Notes: a model not told the origin generated them from the sequence alone. DNA of 64,000 nt from Candidatus Amarobacter glycogenicus (GCA_016719395.1 JADJZF010000005.1:62001-126000); one strand, 5' to 3'. Positions 54,018 through 62,773 are shown, numbered from the stretch's first letter. A program made the numbers and translations.

Positions 54018-54038
54018 CGCCCCTCATCGTGAGGGGCG
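54018..54038 (-). promoter_or_regulatory. Hairpin in metK leader
   Basis: Perfect 9-bp stem CGCCCCTCA / TGAGGGGCG with a 3-base loop between the aptamer and metK. It has no T run, so it may act with the aptamer in ways other than simple intrinsic termination. GGGTGCG at the aptamer 5' end could pair with its CGCACCC flank. Confidence 0.45.
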
Positions 54039-54050
54039 AGTCCTTCCCGT

Positions 54051-54151
54051 AGGACCCGCCTTTTGTTGCCCTTCCACGGAAGGACCGCGTCGTCTTGGCA
54101 CCTTGGAGGCTTACCAGGTTGCCGGGCGCCGGTCGCCCTCTTAACGCACCC
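54051..54151 (-). promoter_or_regulatory. SAM-type riboswitch (SAM-I clan, compact variant)
   Basis: On the minus strand the leader reads TTAAGAGGGCGACC, CGCCCGGCAACCTGG, then CCAAGGTGCCAA and further stems. GGCAACC followed by CCAAGGTGCCAA is the conserved core of the SAM-I class, and it lies upstream of metK, its most common target. The P2 region is shorter than in textbook SAM-I, so it may be a SAM-I/IV-like variant. Confidence 0.75.
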
Positions 54152-54317
54152 GCGATCGTAGCAGATACCCGGCGATTGCCGGTAGCACTATCGTTTCTTG
54201 CCTGAACGGTGCCCTGGTCTTCACCCTTCCGGCCGTAGGATGGAAACCGGCCTCCCGACAAGCTGGGCCAGCGACATCGAAGACTTCTATAGCCCGATGG
54301 ACGCGAGTAGGGCCACT

Positions 54318-54333
54318 TGTGACGATTATCACA
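54318..54333. promoter_or_regulatory. Crp/Fnr-family operator before nos operon
   Basis: TGTGA-CGATTA-TCACA is a perfect 5+6+5 palindrome identical to the E. coli Crp half-site consensus and close to Fnr/Dnr sites. It lies 95 bases before the cupredoxin gene and 33 bases before a TACAAT -10 element, which suits activation of the nos operon by a Crp/Fnr-family regulator. Confidence 0.7.
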
Positions 54334-54365
54334 TTTTGCCGACAGCCCGGAGTCGACCCTTGTTC

Positions 54366-54371
54366 TACAAT
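54366..54371 (+). promoter_or_regulatory. Probable -10 element of nos operon
   Basis: TACAAT with no good -35, as expected for an activator-dependent promoter. If transcription starts near 54378, the Crp/Fnr-type site is centred near -52. Confidence 0.5.
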
Positions 54372-54427
54372 CAAAAGTAAAGAGCCGGGCAAGGAGCCTG
54401 GCCGATTGACCCACCAAGGAGGGGGAA

Positions 54428-54907
54428 ATGTTCACGAAAATCAGGTCTTACAAATGGGTCCTGCTTGCCCCGGCGGCAGCATTCTCTTTGGCGTTCGCTG
54501 GCTGTGCCGGGGATGACGACGATGCCGATTCCGGCGACGGTGGCATCTCCGTCGCGACCATCGGCGGCGGCAGTGGCGACACCAGCCCCACCAAGCCCAG
54601 TGGCGGCGGCGATGCGCCGGCCAGCGAAACCATCACCGTCGTGATGACCGATAACAAGTTCACCCCCAGCGCGATCAAGGTGCCCGTCGGCAAGAAGATC
54701 ACCTTCATCGCCAAGAACGAAGGTGCGGCCGTCCACGACATGAAGATCCTGTCCAAGGCCACCGAAGGCAAGGACTTCATGAGTGACGCCCTGGTGAACC
54801 CGGAAACGGAAAGCAAGTTCACCGCCACCTTCAACAAGAAGGGTACCGTCAAGTTCCAGTGCGACTACCACCTGCCGGACATGGTCGGCACGATCGAAGT
54901 CCAGTAA
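54428..54907 (+). CDS. Cupredoxin lipoprotein (type 1 copper)
   Basis: The 159-residue protein has a lipoprotein signal (APAAAFSLAFAGC), an Asp/Gly/Ser linker and a plastocyanin-like domain: TDNKFTPSAIKVPVGKKITFI, EGAAVHDMKI (His), and KFQCDYHLPDMVG with Cys, His and Met. The four copper ligands are thus present. The start ATG 54428 has an AGGAGGGGG site. It is the first gene of the nos operon and probably feeds electrons to NosZ at the outer face of the membrane, an inference from position. Confidence 0.88.
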   Translation: MFTKIRSYKWVLLAPAAAFSLAFAGCAGDDDDADSGDGGISVATIGGGSGDTSPTKPSGGGDAPASETITVVMTDNKFTPSAIKVPVGKKITFIAKNEGAAVHDMKILSKATEGKDFMSDALVNPETESKFTATFNKKGTVKFQCDYHLPDMVGTIEVQ

Positions 54908-54917
54908 AGGCCCCATT

Positions 54918-54951
54918 CCCGGCGCCCGGGCCATCGAGGCCGGGTGCCGGG
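54918..54951 (+). terminator. Hairpin between cupredoxin and nosZ
   Basis: A 12-bp stem (CCCGGCGCCCGG with CCGGGTGCCGGG, one G-T pair) around a 10-base loop. No T run follows. It could attenuate read-through or protect the mRNA end, separating levels of the cupredoxin and nosZ. Confidence 0.5.
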
Positions 54952-54999
54952 TGAGTCAAGAACGCCGGCCGTGCCGGCACATGGAGAGGGAGTATCCGA

Positions 55000-57039
55000 A
55001 TGCCTATCACACGAAGGGAACTGATCACCGGAGCGGCTGCGGGCGCGGGTGGCCTCGTCATCGGCGGCGTCACCGGCAGCCTCATCGGCGGCGGTGACGA
55101 TGGCGGCGGCGGTGGCGGGGAAACCAGCCTCAGCGGCCAGGCCGCGAAGGTCGCCGAAGAGCGCAAGCTCAGCCCGGACGACGTAACCCGCGCCGTCAAG
55201 ACGTTCATCCCACCGGGCGGCGAAGCCAAGGATGAGTTCTTCCTGATCTGCTCAGGTGGTCACTCGGGTCAGGTCATCGTCATGGGCGTGCCTTCCATGC
55301 GCACCCTCAAGGTCATCGGTGTGTTCGCGCCAGAGCCCTGGCAGGGTCACGCCACCGGCGCTGCCCACTCGAACGAGATCATCTCCAAGGGCACCGACGC
55401 CAAGTCCAAGCCAACTTCGGCGGCCGGTGGAAACCTCACCTGGGGCGACACCCACCACCCGGCCCTCAGCGAGACCAAGGGCGAGTACGACGGCCGCTGG
55501 GCGTACATCAACGACCGCGCCAACGGCCGCATCGCGATGATCGACCTCCGCGACTTCAAGGTGAAGCAGATCGTCGATGTCCCGAACCTCGATAGCTCGC
55601 ACGGCGGCGTCTTCTGCACCCCCAACTCCGAGTACGTCCACATCTCGACCATGTCGCCGACGCTCCTCGACCCCACGAAGGCCGAAACGGCGCTCGCGAA
55701 CTTCAAGGACGCTTTCCGCGGCTTCTCAACCTTCCTCAAGGTCGATGAGAAGACCGGGCGCATGGATCTCGCCAAGAGCTTCCAGATCGAGTTGCCTCCT
55801 TACACCCAGGACCTCGCCGATTCCGGCAAGCTCGTCAGCGATGGTTGGGTGTTCATCAACTCCTACAACTCCGAGATGGCCTTCGGCGGCAATAACGAGG
55901 GCGGAAAGCCGCTCGAAGTCGGCGCCTCCGCCAACGACTTCGACATGATGCACATCATCAACTGGAAAAAGGCCGAACAGGTCGTCGCGAGCAAGGCGAA
56001 GACGATTAACGGCATGCGCGTCATCCCGATGGATGTCGCGGTTTCCGAAGGCATCCTCCACCTGGCGCCGGAACCGAAGAGCCCTCACGGTGTCGACGTT
56101 GCCCCCAACGGCAACTACATCTCCGTCGGCGGTAAGCTCGACCCGCACGTCACCATCTACTCCATGGAGAAGATCAAGGCCGCGATCGAAAAGAAGGACT
56201 ACGAGAAGGTCGACCAGTTCGGCGTCCCAGTCCTGAAGCTCGACTCCGTCGTCGCCGGCCGGGTCGAAGTCGGCCTGGGGCCGTTGCACACCCAGTACGA
56301 CGCCGAGGGACATGGCTACATCAGCCTCTTCCTCGATAGCGCCGTCGCGAAGTTCTCCCTCGGCGAGCCCTACTTCTCCGGAGACAAGGCGTTCCAGCTC
56401 GTTGACAAGCTGCCCGTCCACTACAACATCGGCCACCTGTGCACGATGGAAGGTGACACGGTCTCGCCCAAAGGCAAGTACCTCATCGCCCTCAACAAGT
56501 GGTCTATCGACCGGTTCCCGGTCGTCGGCACGCTCAAGCCCCAGAACTTCCAGCTCGTAGACCTCACCGGCGAGAAAATGGAAATCCTGTCCGAGACCTC
56601 TATCGGCCTCGGTGAGCCGCACTATGTGCAGGCAATCGCCGTCGACAAGGTCAAGGCCTGGGAGGTCTACCCGCTCGGTACCAACCCCGGCACGATGGAG
56701 AAGGATCCCAACTCCATCGATACCGGCGGCGAGAAGTACCAGCGCAACGGCACCACCGTCGAAGCTTGGGTCAGCGTGAAGCGAAGCCAGTTCAAGCCCG
56801 ACATCATCCGGGCCAAGAAGGGCGACAAGGTCATCCTTCACCTCACCAACGTCGAAAAGACGCCGGACGCCACCCACGGGTTCTCGATCCCGCGGTACAA
56901 CATCAACGTCAGCCTCGACCCGGGTGAGTACTCGAAGGTCGAATTCACCGCCGATGCACAGGGGACGTTCGCGTTCTACTGCACCGAGTTCTGCTCGGCA
57001 CTCCACCTCGAAATGCAGGGGTGGCTGGTCGTCGGCTAG
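55000..57039 (+). CDS. nosZ: Nitrous-oxide reductase
   Basis: NosZ reduces N2O to N2 at a Cu4S (CuZ) centre fed by CuA. The 679-residue protein has a twin-arginine signal (TRRELITGAAAGAGG) with a Gly-rich linker. The CuZ His set is seen in WGDTHHPALSETKGEYDG, SSHGGVFCT, SPHGVDVAPNG, GLGPLHTQYD, HYNIGHLC and IGLGEPHYVQ. The CuA cupredoxin domain ends in FYCTEFCSALHLEMQGW, with both Cys, His and Met. The organisation resembles clade II clusters, although clade II enzymes often use a Sec signal. Hairpins flank the gene on both sides. Confidence 0.96.
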   Translation: MPITRRELITGAAAGAGGLVIGGVTGSLIGGGDDGGGGGGETSLSGQAAKVAEERKLSPDDVTRAVKTFIPPGGEAKDEFFLICSGGHSGQVIVMGVPSMRTLKVIGVFAPEPWQGHATGAAHSNEIISKGTDAKSKPTSAAGGNLTWGDTHHPALSETKGEYDGRWAYINDRANGRIAMIDLRDFKVKQIVDVPNLDSSHGGVFCTPNSEYVHISTMSPTLLDPTKAETALANFKDAFRGFSTFLKVDEKTGRMDLAKSFQIELPPYTQDLADSGKLVSDGWVFINSYNSEMAFGGNNEGGKPLEVGASANDFDMMHIINWKKAEQVVASKAKTINGMRVIPMDVAVSEGILHLAPEPKSPHGVDVAPNGNYISVGGKLDPHVTIYSMEKIKAAIEKKDYEKVDQFGVPVLKLDSVVAGRVEVGLGPLHTQYDAEGHGYISLFLDSAVAKFSLGEPYFSGDKAFQLVDKLPVHYNIGHLCTMEGDTVSPKGKYLIALNKWSIDRFPVVGTLKPQNFQLVDLTGEKMEILSETSIGLGEPHYVQAIAVDKVKAWEVYPLGTNPGTMEKDPNSIDTGGEKYQRNGTTVEAWVSVKRSQFKPDIIRAKKGDKVILHLTNVEKTPDATHGFSIPRYNINVSLDPGEYSKVEFTADAQGTFAFYCTEFCSALHLEMQGWLVVG

Positions 57040-57053
57040 GGCCGCATCCACAG

Positions 57054-57087
57054 CGGGGCGGCGGTGGGCTCAACCCTCGCCGCCCCG
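57054..57087 (+). terminator. Hairpin between nosZ and nosL
   Basis: A 13-14 bp GC stem (from CGGGGCGGCGG to its complement CGCCGCCCCG, with inner GGG/CCC pairs and one bulged T) around loop CTCAA. No T run follows, so mRNA stabilisation of nosZ or partial attenuation is more likely than full termination. Confidence 0.55.
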
Positions 57088-57112
57088 TCCATTCGTCGAA
57101 GGGGGCACGACG

Positions 57113-57595
57113 ATGATGACGAGAAGGAAGTTCCTGACACTCTCGGCCGGATCCGCAGCCGTGGTTGTCGCCGGCGGGGGCAGTTATCTCCTGCTCCCGG
57201 GCTCGGAGCCACTGACCGGGGATCCCAGGGTGAAGTACGGCGAAGACTCGTGCACCCACTGCACGATGGTCATTTCAGATGACCGCTTCGCCGCAGCCTG
57301 GCGCGAGGGGACCAAACGCGAACGCTACTTCGACGATGTCGGGTGCATGGTGGCCTCCTTCAAAGCGAAGCCGCCGGCCGAAACCCCGGTCTTCTTCGTC
57401 CGGGCCTTCGCCGCCGACGCCTGGCTCAACGCCGAGACTGCCGCCTACATGGTGGCTCCCGGCATCAAGAGCCCAATGTCCTATGACATCGCCGCCTTCG
57501 CCTCCAACGCGGAGGCGACCACCAACTCCCACACTCGGGATGGTCAGCCTCAGACCTGGGAGGGGCTGCTCGCCAGCCTGAAGGATCGAGGCTAA
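57113..57595 (+). CDS. nosL: NosL copper chaperone
   Basis: NosL delivers Cu(I) for the CuZ centre of NosZ. The 160-residue protein has a Tat motif (MTRRKFLTLSAG) and a hydrophobic anchor with no lipobox, then the C-x-x-C-M copper site in EDSCTHCTMVISDDRFAAA, YFDDVGCMVASF and FVRAFAADAWLNAETAAYM. NosL is usually a lipoprotein, so a Tat-anchored form is notable. It precedes the NosD fusion gene by 3 bases. Confidence 0.9.
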   Translation: MMTRRKFLTLSAGSAAVVVAGGGSYLLLPGSEPLTGDPRVKYGEDSCTHCTMVISDDRFAAAWREGTKRERYFDDVGCMVASFKAKPPAETPVFFVRAFAADAWLNAETAAYMVAPGIKSPMSYDIAAFASNAEATTNSHTRDGQPQTWEGLLASLKDRG

Positions 57596-57598
57596 GTC

Positions 57599-59626
57599 GT
57601 GGCTCAAAGCATCATCACCGAGGAGGCCGGGCGCTCCGCCGCCTCTCCGCTCAGTTCGATCACGGCACGCTTCGACACCTGGTCGCTCTGCGCCATCGCT
57701 GCGGCCGTCCTTTTCGTCGCTGCCGCGTTCATGCCCCTCTGGCACATGGCGCTGGTCGCTCCTCAGTACCCCGGCAACCTCTACCTGACGGCCTATGGGA
57801 CGACCATGAAGGGCGACCTCCAGGAAATCAATTCGCTGAATCACTACGCAGGCGTGAAAGAGATTCACCCCGATGACGTGCTCGAACTGAAGCTCTTCCC
57901 CTTCCTCCTCGCCGGGACGGTCGGCCTCATGGTCGCCGCGGCGCTGGTCAAGCGCCGGATAGTCCGTCTCGCCGCAATGCTGGTCGCCTGGGGCTTCATC
58001 ATCGGGTTCCTCGTCGACATCCAGTACTGGCTCTACAACTACGGCCACGACCTGAACGAAGAGGCGCCGCTCTACCCCGGGCCCTTCACTCCTCACGTAC
58101 TGGGCAGTACCAAGGTCGTGAATTTCCACAGCGAGTGCATGGTTGACTGGGGCTGGTGGGTGATGCTCGCCGGCGCCGTCCTGATAACCTTCGGCAGCCC
58201 CGCTATTCGCTTCCTCCGCGACAGCTGGTCGAACACCGGGACCGCGAAGGCGGTCACCACCGCGATCGTGGCCCTGGTCGTGGTTGGGGCCGCATTCTCC
58301 GGCCGGCCGGGCGGTGTCACAGCGGCAAACGCCGCCGGCGACCTCCAGGCCATGATCGACGCTGCTCCCGCCGGTTCCACACTGACTGTCCCCGCGGGCG
58401 TCTATCCCGGTGGCGTCCTTATCGACAAACCCCTCACCATCGAAGGCGTCGGGTGGCCGGTCATCGACGGGCAGCGCACCGGCAACGTCGTGAAGGTCAC
58501 CGCGGAGGGAGTCACCCTCCGCGGTCTTGTTATCCAGGGGTCGGGTCGTGAAGTCTCCGATGAGCCCTCCGGCATCCTCGTCCGCGCCAGCGGGTCACGC
58601 ATCGAAGGCAACCGCGTCCGCGACGTCCTCTACGGCATCACCCTCCACGAAAGTGACAACCATGTCGTCCGCGGCAATACCGTCGAAAGCATCCGCGAAT
58701 TCCTGCCTGAACGCCGCGGCCATGCGCTCTATCTCTACTACACCAAGAACAACGTCCTGGAAGACAACGTCATCTCCCACGCCAAGGACGGCATCTACAT
58801 CAACTTCTCAGACCACAACGACATCTTCCGAAACAGAGTGACCGAGCTCCGCTACGGCATTCACTTCATGTATGCCAACAATGCCCGGATCGTCGACAAC
58901 GTCTTCCGTGACAACCTGACCGGCGGCTCCCTGATGTATTCGAACGACCTCTATTTCGAAGACAACGAGTTCTCGCGGAGCCAGTCGAAGGCCTCGGGTT
59001 ACGGGCTCCTCTTTAAGGATGTCGACAACGTCGAGATGCTCCACAACTCGTTCCACCACAACCGGATCGGCCTGACCTTCGAAGGGGCGCCGTTCACCCC
59101 CGGCGCCTATGTTCGCCTCCGCGATAACCTCATCGGTTTCAACCAGCTCGCGATCGCCATGTCGACCACCGTCGGCGCCCAGTTCGGCGGAAACACCTTC
59201 GTTGGCAACTTGCGCCAGGCCGATACCACCGGCGGCAGCATCGAGCATCACAACTCCTGGCAGATCGACGGCCGCGGCAACTACTGGGACGACTACCGCG
59301 GCTACGACGCGGACGGCGACGGCATGGGAGACATCGAGTACCGGTACCGGCCGGCCTATGGCGAACTGGTGCAACGAAACGAAGCCCTCACAGCGTTCGC
59401 CAACACTCCCGCCCAGCTGGCCATCGATCTCGCTGCGCGCTGGTTCCCGGTCTATCGCAATGCTCCAGCCGTCATCGATACCAGTCCGCTCATGCAGCCG
59501 ACCCGCCACCTCCGCGAGTCCTCCGAGGACGCCGGTCGCTGGGCGACCACCTCGGCCTTCGCTATCCTCATTGTTGCCGCTGTCGCCGTCCTCGGCGTGT
59601 CAGGGCGAACCTGGAAGAAATGGTGA
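57599..59626 (+). CDS. nosD: Fused NosB-like membrane module and NosD copper-insertion protein
   Basis: NosD works with NosF and NosY to build the CuZ centre. Here residues 1-240 are an added membrane module with about four helices (CAIAAAVLFVAAAFMPLW, FPFLLAGTVGLMVAAALV, MLVAWGFIIGFLVDI, VMLAGAVLITFGSPAI) and INSLNHYAGVKEIHPDD, like the small membrane protein encoded between nosZ and nosD in clade II clusters. A fifth helix (VTTAIVALVVVGAAFSG) leads into a right-handed beta helix (LTVPAGVYPGGVLIDKPLTI, VRDVLYGITLHESDNHVVRG, GNYWDDYRGYDADGDGMGD). A C-terminal helix closes it. At 675 residues it is far longer than NosD alone (about 430). GTG 57599 is the start. Confidence 0.88.
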   Translation: MAQSIITEEAGRSAASPLSSITARFDTWSLCAIAAAVLFVAAAFMPLWHMALVAPQYPGNLYLTAYGTTMKGDLQEINSLNHYAGVKEIHPDDVLELKLFPFLLAGTVGLMVAAALVKRRIVRLAAMLVAWGFIIGFLVDIQYWLYNYGHDLNEEAPLYPGPFTPHVLGSTKVVNFHSECMVDWGWWVMLAGAVLITFGSPAIRFLRDSWSNTGTAKAVTTAIVALVVVGAAFSGRPGGVTAANAAGDLQAMIDAAPAGSTLTVPAGVYPGGVLIDKPLTIEGVGWPVIDGQRTGNVVKVTAEGVTLRGLVIQGSGREVSDEPSGILVRASGSRIEGNRVRDVLYGITLHESDNHVVRGNTVESIREFLPERRGHALYLYYTKNNVLEDNVISHAKDGIYINFSDHNDIFRNRVTELRYGIHFMYANNARIVDNVFRDNLTGGSLMYSNDLYFEDNEFSRSQSKASGYGLLFKDVDNVEMLHNSFHHNRIGLTFEGAPFTPGAYVRLRDNLIGFNQLAIAMSTTVGAQFGGNTFVGNLRQADTTGGSIEHHNSWQIDGRGNYWDDYRGYDADGDGMGDIEYRYRPAYGELVQRNEALTAFANTPAQLAIDLAARWFPVYRNAPAVIDTSPLMQPTRHLRESSEDAGRWATTSAFAILIVAAVAVLGVSGRTWKKW

Positions 59627-59633
59627 CTTTCTG

Positions 59634-60545
59634 ATGCTTCGGATTGAGGGTGTCTCGCGCCGCTACGGGAACACCACCGTCCTGGACTCGGTCTCCCTGG
59701 CACTCGATGCCGGCAGCGTGACCGCAGTCGTCGGAGAAAACGGCGCCGGTAAGACAACGCTCATCAAGCGCGTGGTTGGCTTGATCAAGTTCGAGGGCAC
59801 CATCACCGTGGGCGGTGTCGATGTCGCCCGCAAGGGGAAGGACACGCGCCGGATGATCGGCTACCTTCCCCAGATCCCCGCCTTTCACGGTGACCTGAGC
59901 GTCCGTGAGACAGCGCTGCTCTACGCCGCGCTCAAGCGCGTGGAAGGCCCCGCAGCCCACAAACGCATCGAGCAGGTCGGCCTCGGAGACCACGTCGACA
60001 AGAAGGTCGCCGCCCTCTCCGGCGGCATGCGCCAGCGGCTCGGTCTCGCCATCGCTCTCCTCGCCGATCCCCCCCTGCTCATCCTGGATGAGCCTGCCGC
60101 CAGCCTCGACACCAGAGCCCGGCTGGAACTTCGGGAACTTGTGAAAGACCAGCGCGGCGCCGGCAAGGCCATCCTTCTCTCCACCCACTGGATCGAGGAC
60201 GTCCCGTATATCGCCGACCACGCCCTCGTCCTTGACCACGGCAAAGCCGCTTTCCAGGGACCGGCACTCGCCCTTGCCGCGTCCGGCGTTACCGGCAGCC
60301 GGCTGTTCCTCCGGCTCAACGGCAGCAGCCCCGATGCCATCCATGTCCTCGAATCCACTTCCGTCGCGAGCGATATCACCCGCTCCGGAGACTGGATCAT
60401 CCTCACCTGCGTCGCGGCCGACAAGGCGCGCGTTGTCGAAGCTCTCGTCCGCGCCGGGGTCCACATCCTCGACTTTCGCGTCGAAGAAGCCTCGATCGAT
60501 GCCTCGGCCCTCAAGGTCCACGCCGCCGATGGAGCACGCCAGTGA
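59634..60545 (+). CDS. nosF: ABC transporter ATPase NosF
   Basis: The 303-residue ATPase has Walker A VVGENGAGKTTLIKRV, Q-loop GYLPQIPAFH, signature LSGGMRQRLGLAIALL, Walker B LLILDEPAASLD and H-loop LLSTHWIED. It powers NosY in copper or sulfur delivery to NosZ. It starts 8 bases after the NosD stop and overlaps nosY by 4 bases. Confidence 0.93.
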   Translation: MLRIEGVSRRYGNTTVLDSVSLALDAGSVTAVVGENGAGKTTLIKRVVGLIKFEGTITVGGVDVARKGKDTRRMIGYLPQIPAFHGDLSVRETALLYAALKRVEGPAAHKRIEQVGLGDHVDKKVAALSGGMRQRLGLAIALLADPPLLILDEPAASLDTRARLELRELVKDQRGAGKAILLSTHWIEDVPYIADHALVLDHGKAAFQGPALALAASGVTGSRLFLRLNGSSPDAIHVLESTSVASDITRSGDWIILTCVAADKARVVEALVRAGVHILDFRVEEASIDASALKVHAADGARQ

Positions 60546-61363
60546 ACGCCATCGTCATCGTCGCCAGGAAGGAACTGCGCGATGCCATCCGCAGCCGCTG
60601 GCTCATCGCATTTGCCATTACCTTCGCCGCCCTTGCGCTCGTCATCTCCCGCGTCCAGTCCGATTCTGGCGGCCTCGGCGAGCAGGGTTTCAACCGCACT
60701 ACAGCCGGCCTGATAAACCTCTGCCTGCTTCTCGTACCGCTTCTCTCGCTCATCCTCGGCGCGGGCGCCATTTCTGGAGAGCGCGAACGCGGGACCCTCG
60801 CGACGCTCCTCTCCCAGCCCATCACCTCCACCGAACTCCTGCTCGGGAAGTACCTTGGCCTGACTGTCGCCGTCTGGGGCGCGCTCGCCGCCGGCTTTGG
60901 CGGCGCCGGGCTCCTTGTTTCGCTCGTCGAACCATTCACCGATATCGGCCACTACCTCTTCTTCGTCGTCCTCTCCGCCGCTCTGGCCTGCGCCATGCTT
61001 AGCGCCGGCCTGTTCGTTTCGGTGCTTTCAGACAACCGTGCGAAGGCGCTGGGCGCGGCCATCCTCCTCTGGTTCTTTCTCGTCCTGGCTTACGACCTCG
61101 GTGCGATCGCCCTCGCGCTCGCCGTCGCCTCCTCTGGCCGAGCCCTCACCGCTGTGGCGGTCCTGAACCCGGTCGAAGCCATCCGCATCATCGCCGTAAT
61201 GAGCCTGGAACCGGACCTCGAAATCCTCGGCCCGCTCGGCGCCTACCTCACCGAACGGCTTGGCACGGCGAAGGCAGCCACCCTCCTCGGCGGCGCCGTC
61301 GCCGCATGGACGGTTGCCCCGCTCGCCGCCGCTGCCTACTTCCTCCGCAACCAGGACGCCTGA
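60542..61363 (+). CDS. nosY: ABC transporter permease NosY
   Basis: The 273-residue ABC-2 type permease has six hydrophobic helices (SRWLIAFAITFAALALVI, LINLCLLLVPLLSLILGAGA, VAVWGALAAGFGGAGLLV, LFFVVLSAALACAMLSAGLF, LGAAILLWFFLVLAYDLGAI, VAAWTVAPLAAAAYFL) and the ISGERERGTLATLLSQPITS loop characteristic of NosY. It is the last nos gene; no nosR, nosC or nosGH is present here. Confidence 0.93.
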   Translation: MNAIVIVARKELRDAIRSRWLIAFAITFAALALVISRVQSDSGGLGEQGFNRTTAGLINLCLLLVPLLSLILGAGAISGERERGTLATLLSQPITSTELLLGKYLGLTVAVWGALAAGFGGAGLLVSLVEPFTDIGHYLFFVVLSAALACAMLSAGLFVSVLSDNRAKALGAAILLWFFLVLAYDLGAIALALAVASSGRALTAVAVLNPVEAIRIIAVMSLEPDLEILGPLGAYLTERLGTAKAATLLGGAVAAWTVAPLAAAAYFLRNQDA

Positions 61364-61519
61364 ACAGTTACTCGTTTCGGCCAGTAACCGAACTCGCGGT
61401 AGTGGCGGTCGACGGAGGCCGCCTTTGGCCCGCTGACGGCGGGGTCGCGTGAAACAGTCCATTCAAAGCCATGACGGCCATAGTCAGGGGCCGGCCGCTG
61501 AACGCCGCCGAGCGGGTTT

Positions 61520-62773
61520 CTAAGGAGCGTCGAGTGTCACGCTCCAGGGGCCGTTGAGCACTCGCGACGGCGGGCCCAAAACCACGGTCATACGCGCTAC
61601 GTCGATATCATCCTGAAGCCAGAAGGCCACCCTGGTCTGGCCTTCCCCGATGTTGCCCTTCCAATCCTTGCTGTAGTTGATCACGGCGTGGATCCGAAAC
61701 AGTTGGCGCCCGTGAGCATCGTAAAGGGCCGGGGTCGTGGTCTTGGGATCTGCCAGGATAGTGGTTTCCGTCACAATTGGATCCGTTGGATGCCAGTTTC
61801 CCCGAAGTGTGAACTCGAGCACATCCACTCGGCCCGAGGGCCGTGGGTCGCTCGACCGACCAATGCTCATGCCAAGGTCTTCCTCGTGACTGTTCACTGC
61901 CAACACCAGTCCGCTCGGCCCGGAGATCACTTGGCTCGCCGTCAACGCGACATCTGTCCCCTTCGCCGCATCGTCGAGGGCGTCGCCAACCGCGAGCACC
62001 ATCGCATCCGGTGGCTCCCCGGGGTAGCGAACGGGCCGAGAAAGACGGTAACCGGCCTTCCGAAGGCTGTTCCTGGAAACGCCACCCCCACGGTTGAGGG
62101 TCCGGTTCGGCTGCCGAGTGATAGCAAGGTCTTGCCGTCCACGGTGATCGTGGGAGCGCGAGCTCGCGGAGTGTCAACGGCGGGTCATATTCGATGATCG
62201 TACGGCTGGTTGAACGCCGGCCGGTCAAAGTCACCTTCTCCCCTCAACGTCCACAGTCCCTACTTGGAGTTCCTCAACCCGCATCACGTCACCGAACTCG
62301 GTTTCAGAGGGGCCAACCAGCGGCAGCGTCCAACGTCCCGCGACTCTGTCGCGACCTTCGTGGACCCTCACCTCGCCGAACTCCACGACGACAGACCCCG
62401 GGTGTATCACCGGCGGCAACTCCACGATGAAGGAACCGTCATCGAATCGCTGAAAGCCTTGCGGAGGAATGGGACGGAAACCATCACCGGTGAAAGCGCC
62501 GTCTGGAACGACTAAGTCGATGAGATTTCCGGCTTCGTCCGTCGCGCGGAAGTTGAGGACGGTTTCAGTCCCTGAGAAAGTGGCGGAAAGGGCCTTAAGC
62601 GTGATTCCGCTGGCGGTTGATTCGGAGGACTGTGCAATGAGAACTCCCCCAGGGGTCTCCGGCTCAGCACCGGAATACCAGAGCCTCGTCGCAACGCCCG
62701 TTGCCGCTCCCGCCGAGACAAACATCGCGGCGGCCGCAATCGTCAAACCAAGCTTGGCGTCTATTTTCCGCAT
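61520..62773 (-). pseudogene. Secreted/anchored protein of unknown function, multiply frameshifted
   Basis: From ATG 62773 the first segment (MRKIDAKLGLTIAAAAMFVS) has a membrane anchor and a strand-rich domain (ITLKALSATFSGTETVLNFR, DDGSFIVELPPVIHPGSVVV), ending at 62231. Related-looking coding continues in other frames: APTITVDGKTLLSLGSR at about 62130, then YPGEPPDAMVLAVGDALDD from about 62020 to the stop at 61520 (GGNW-type NIGEGQTRVAFWLQDD). At least two to three frameshifts are needed, so the gene is decayed or the sequence here is poor. I do not recognise the family. Confidence 0.6.
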
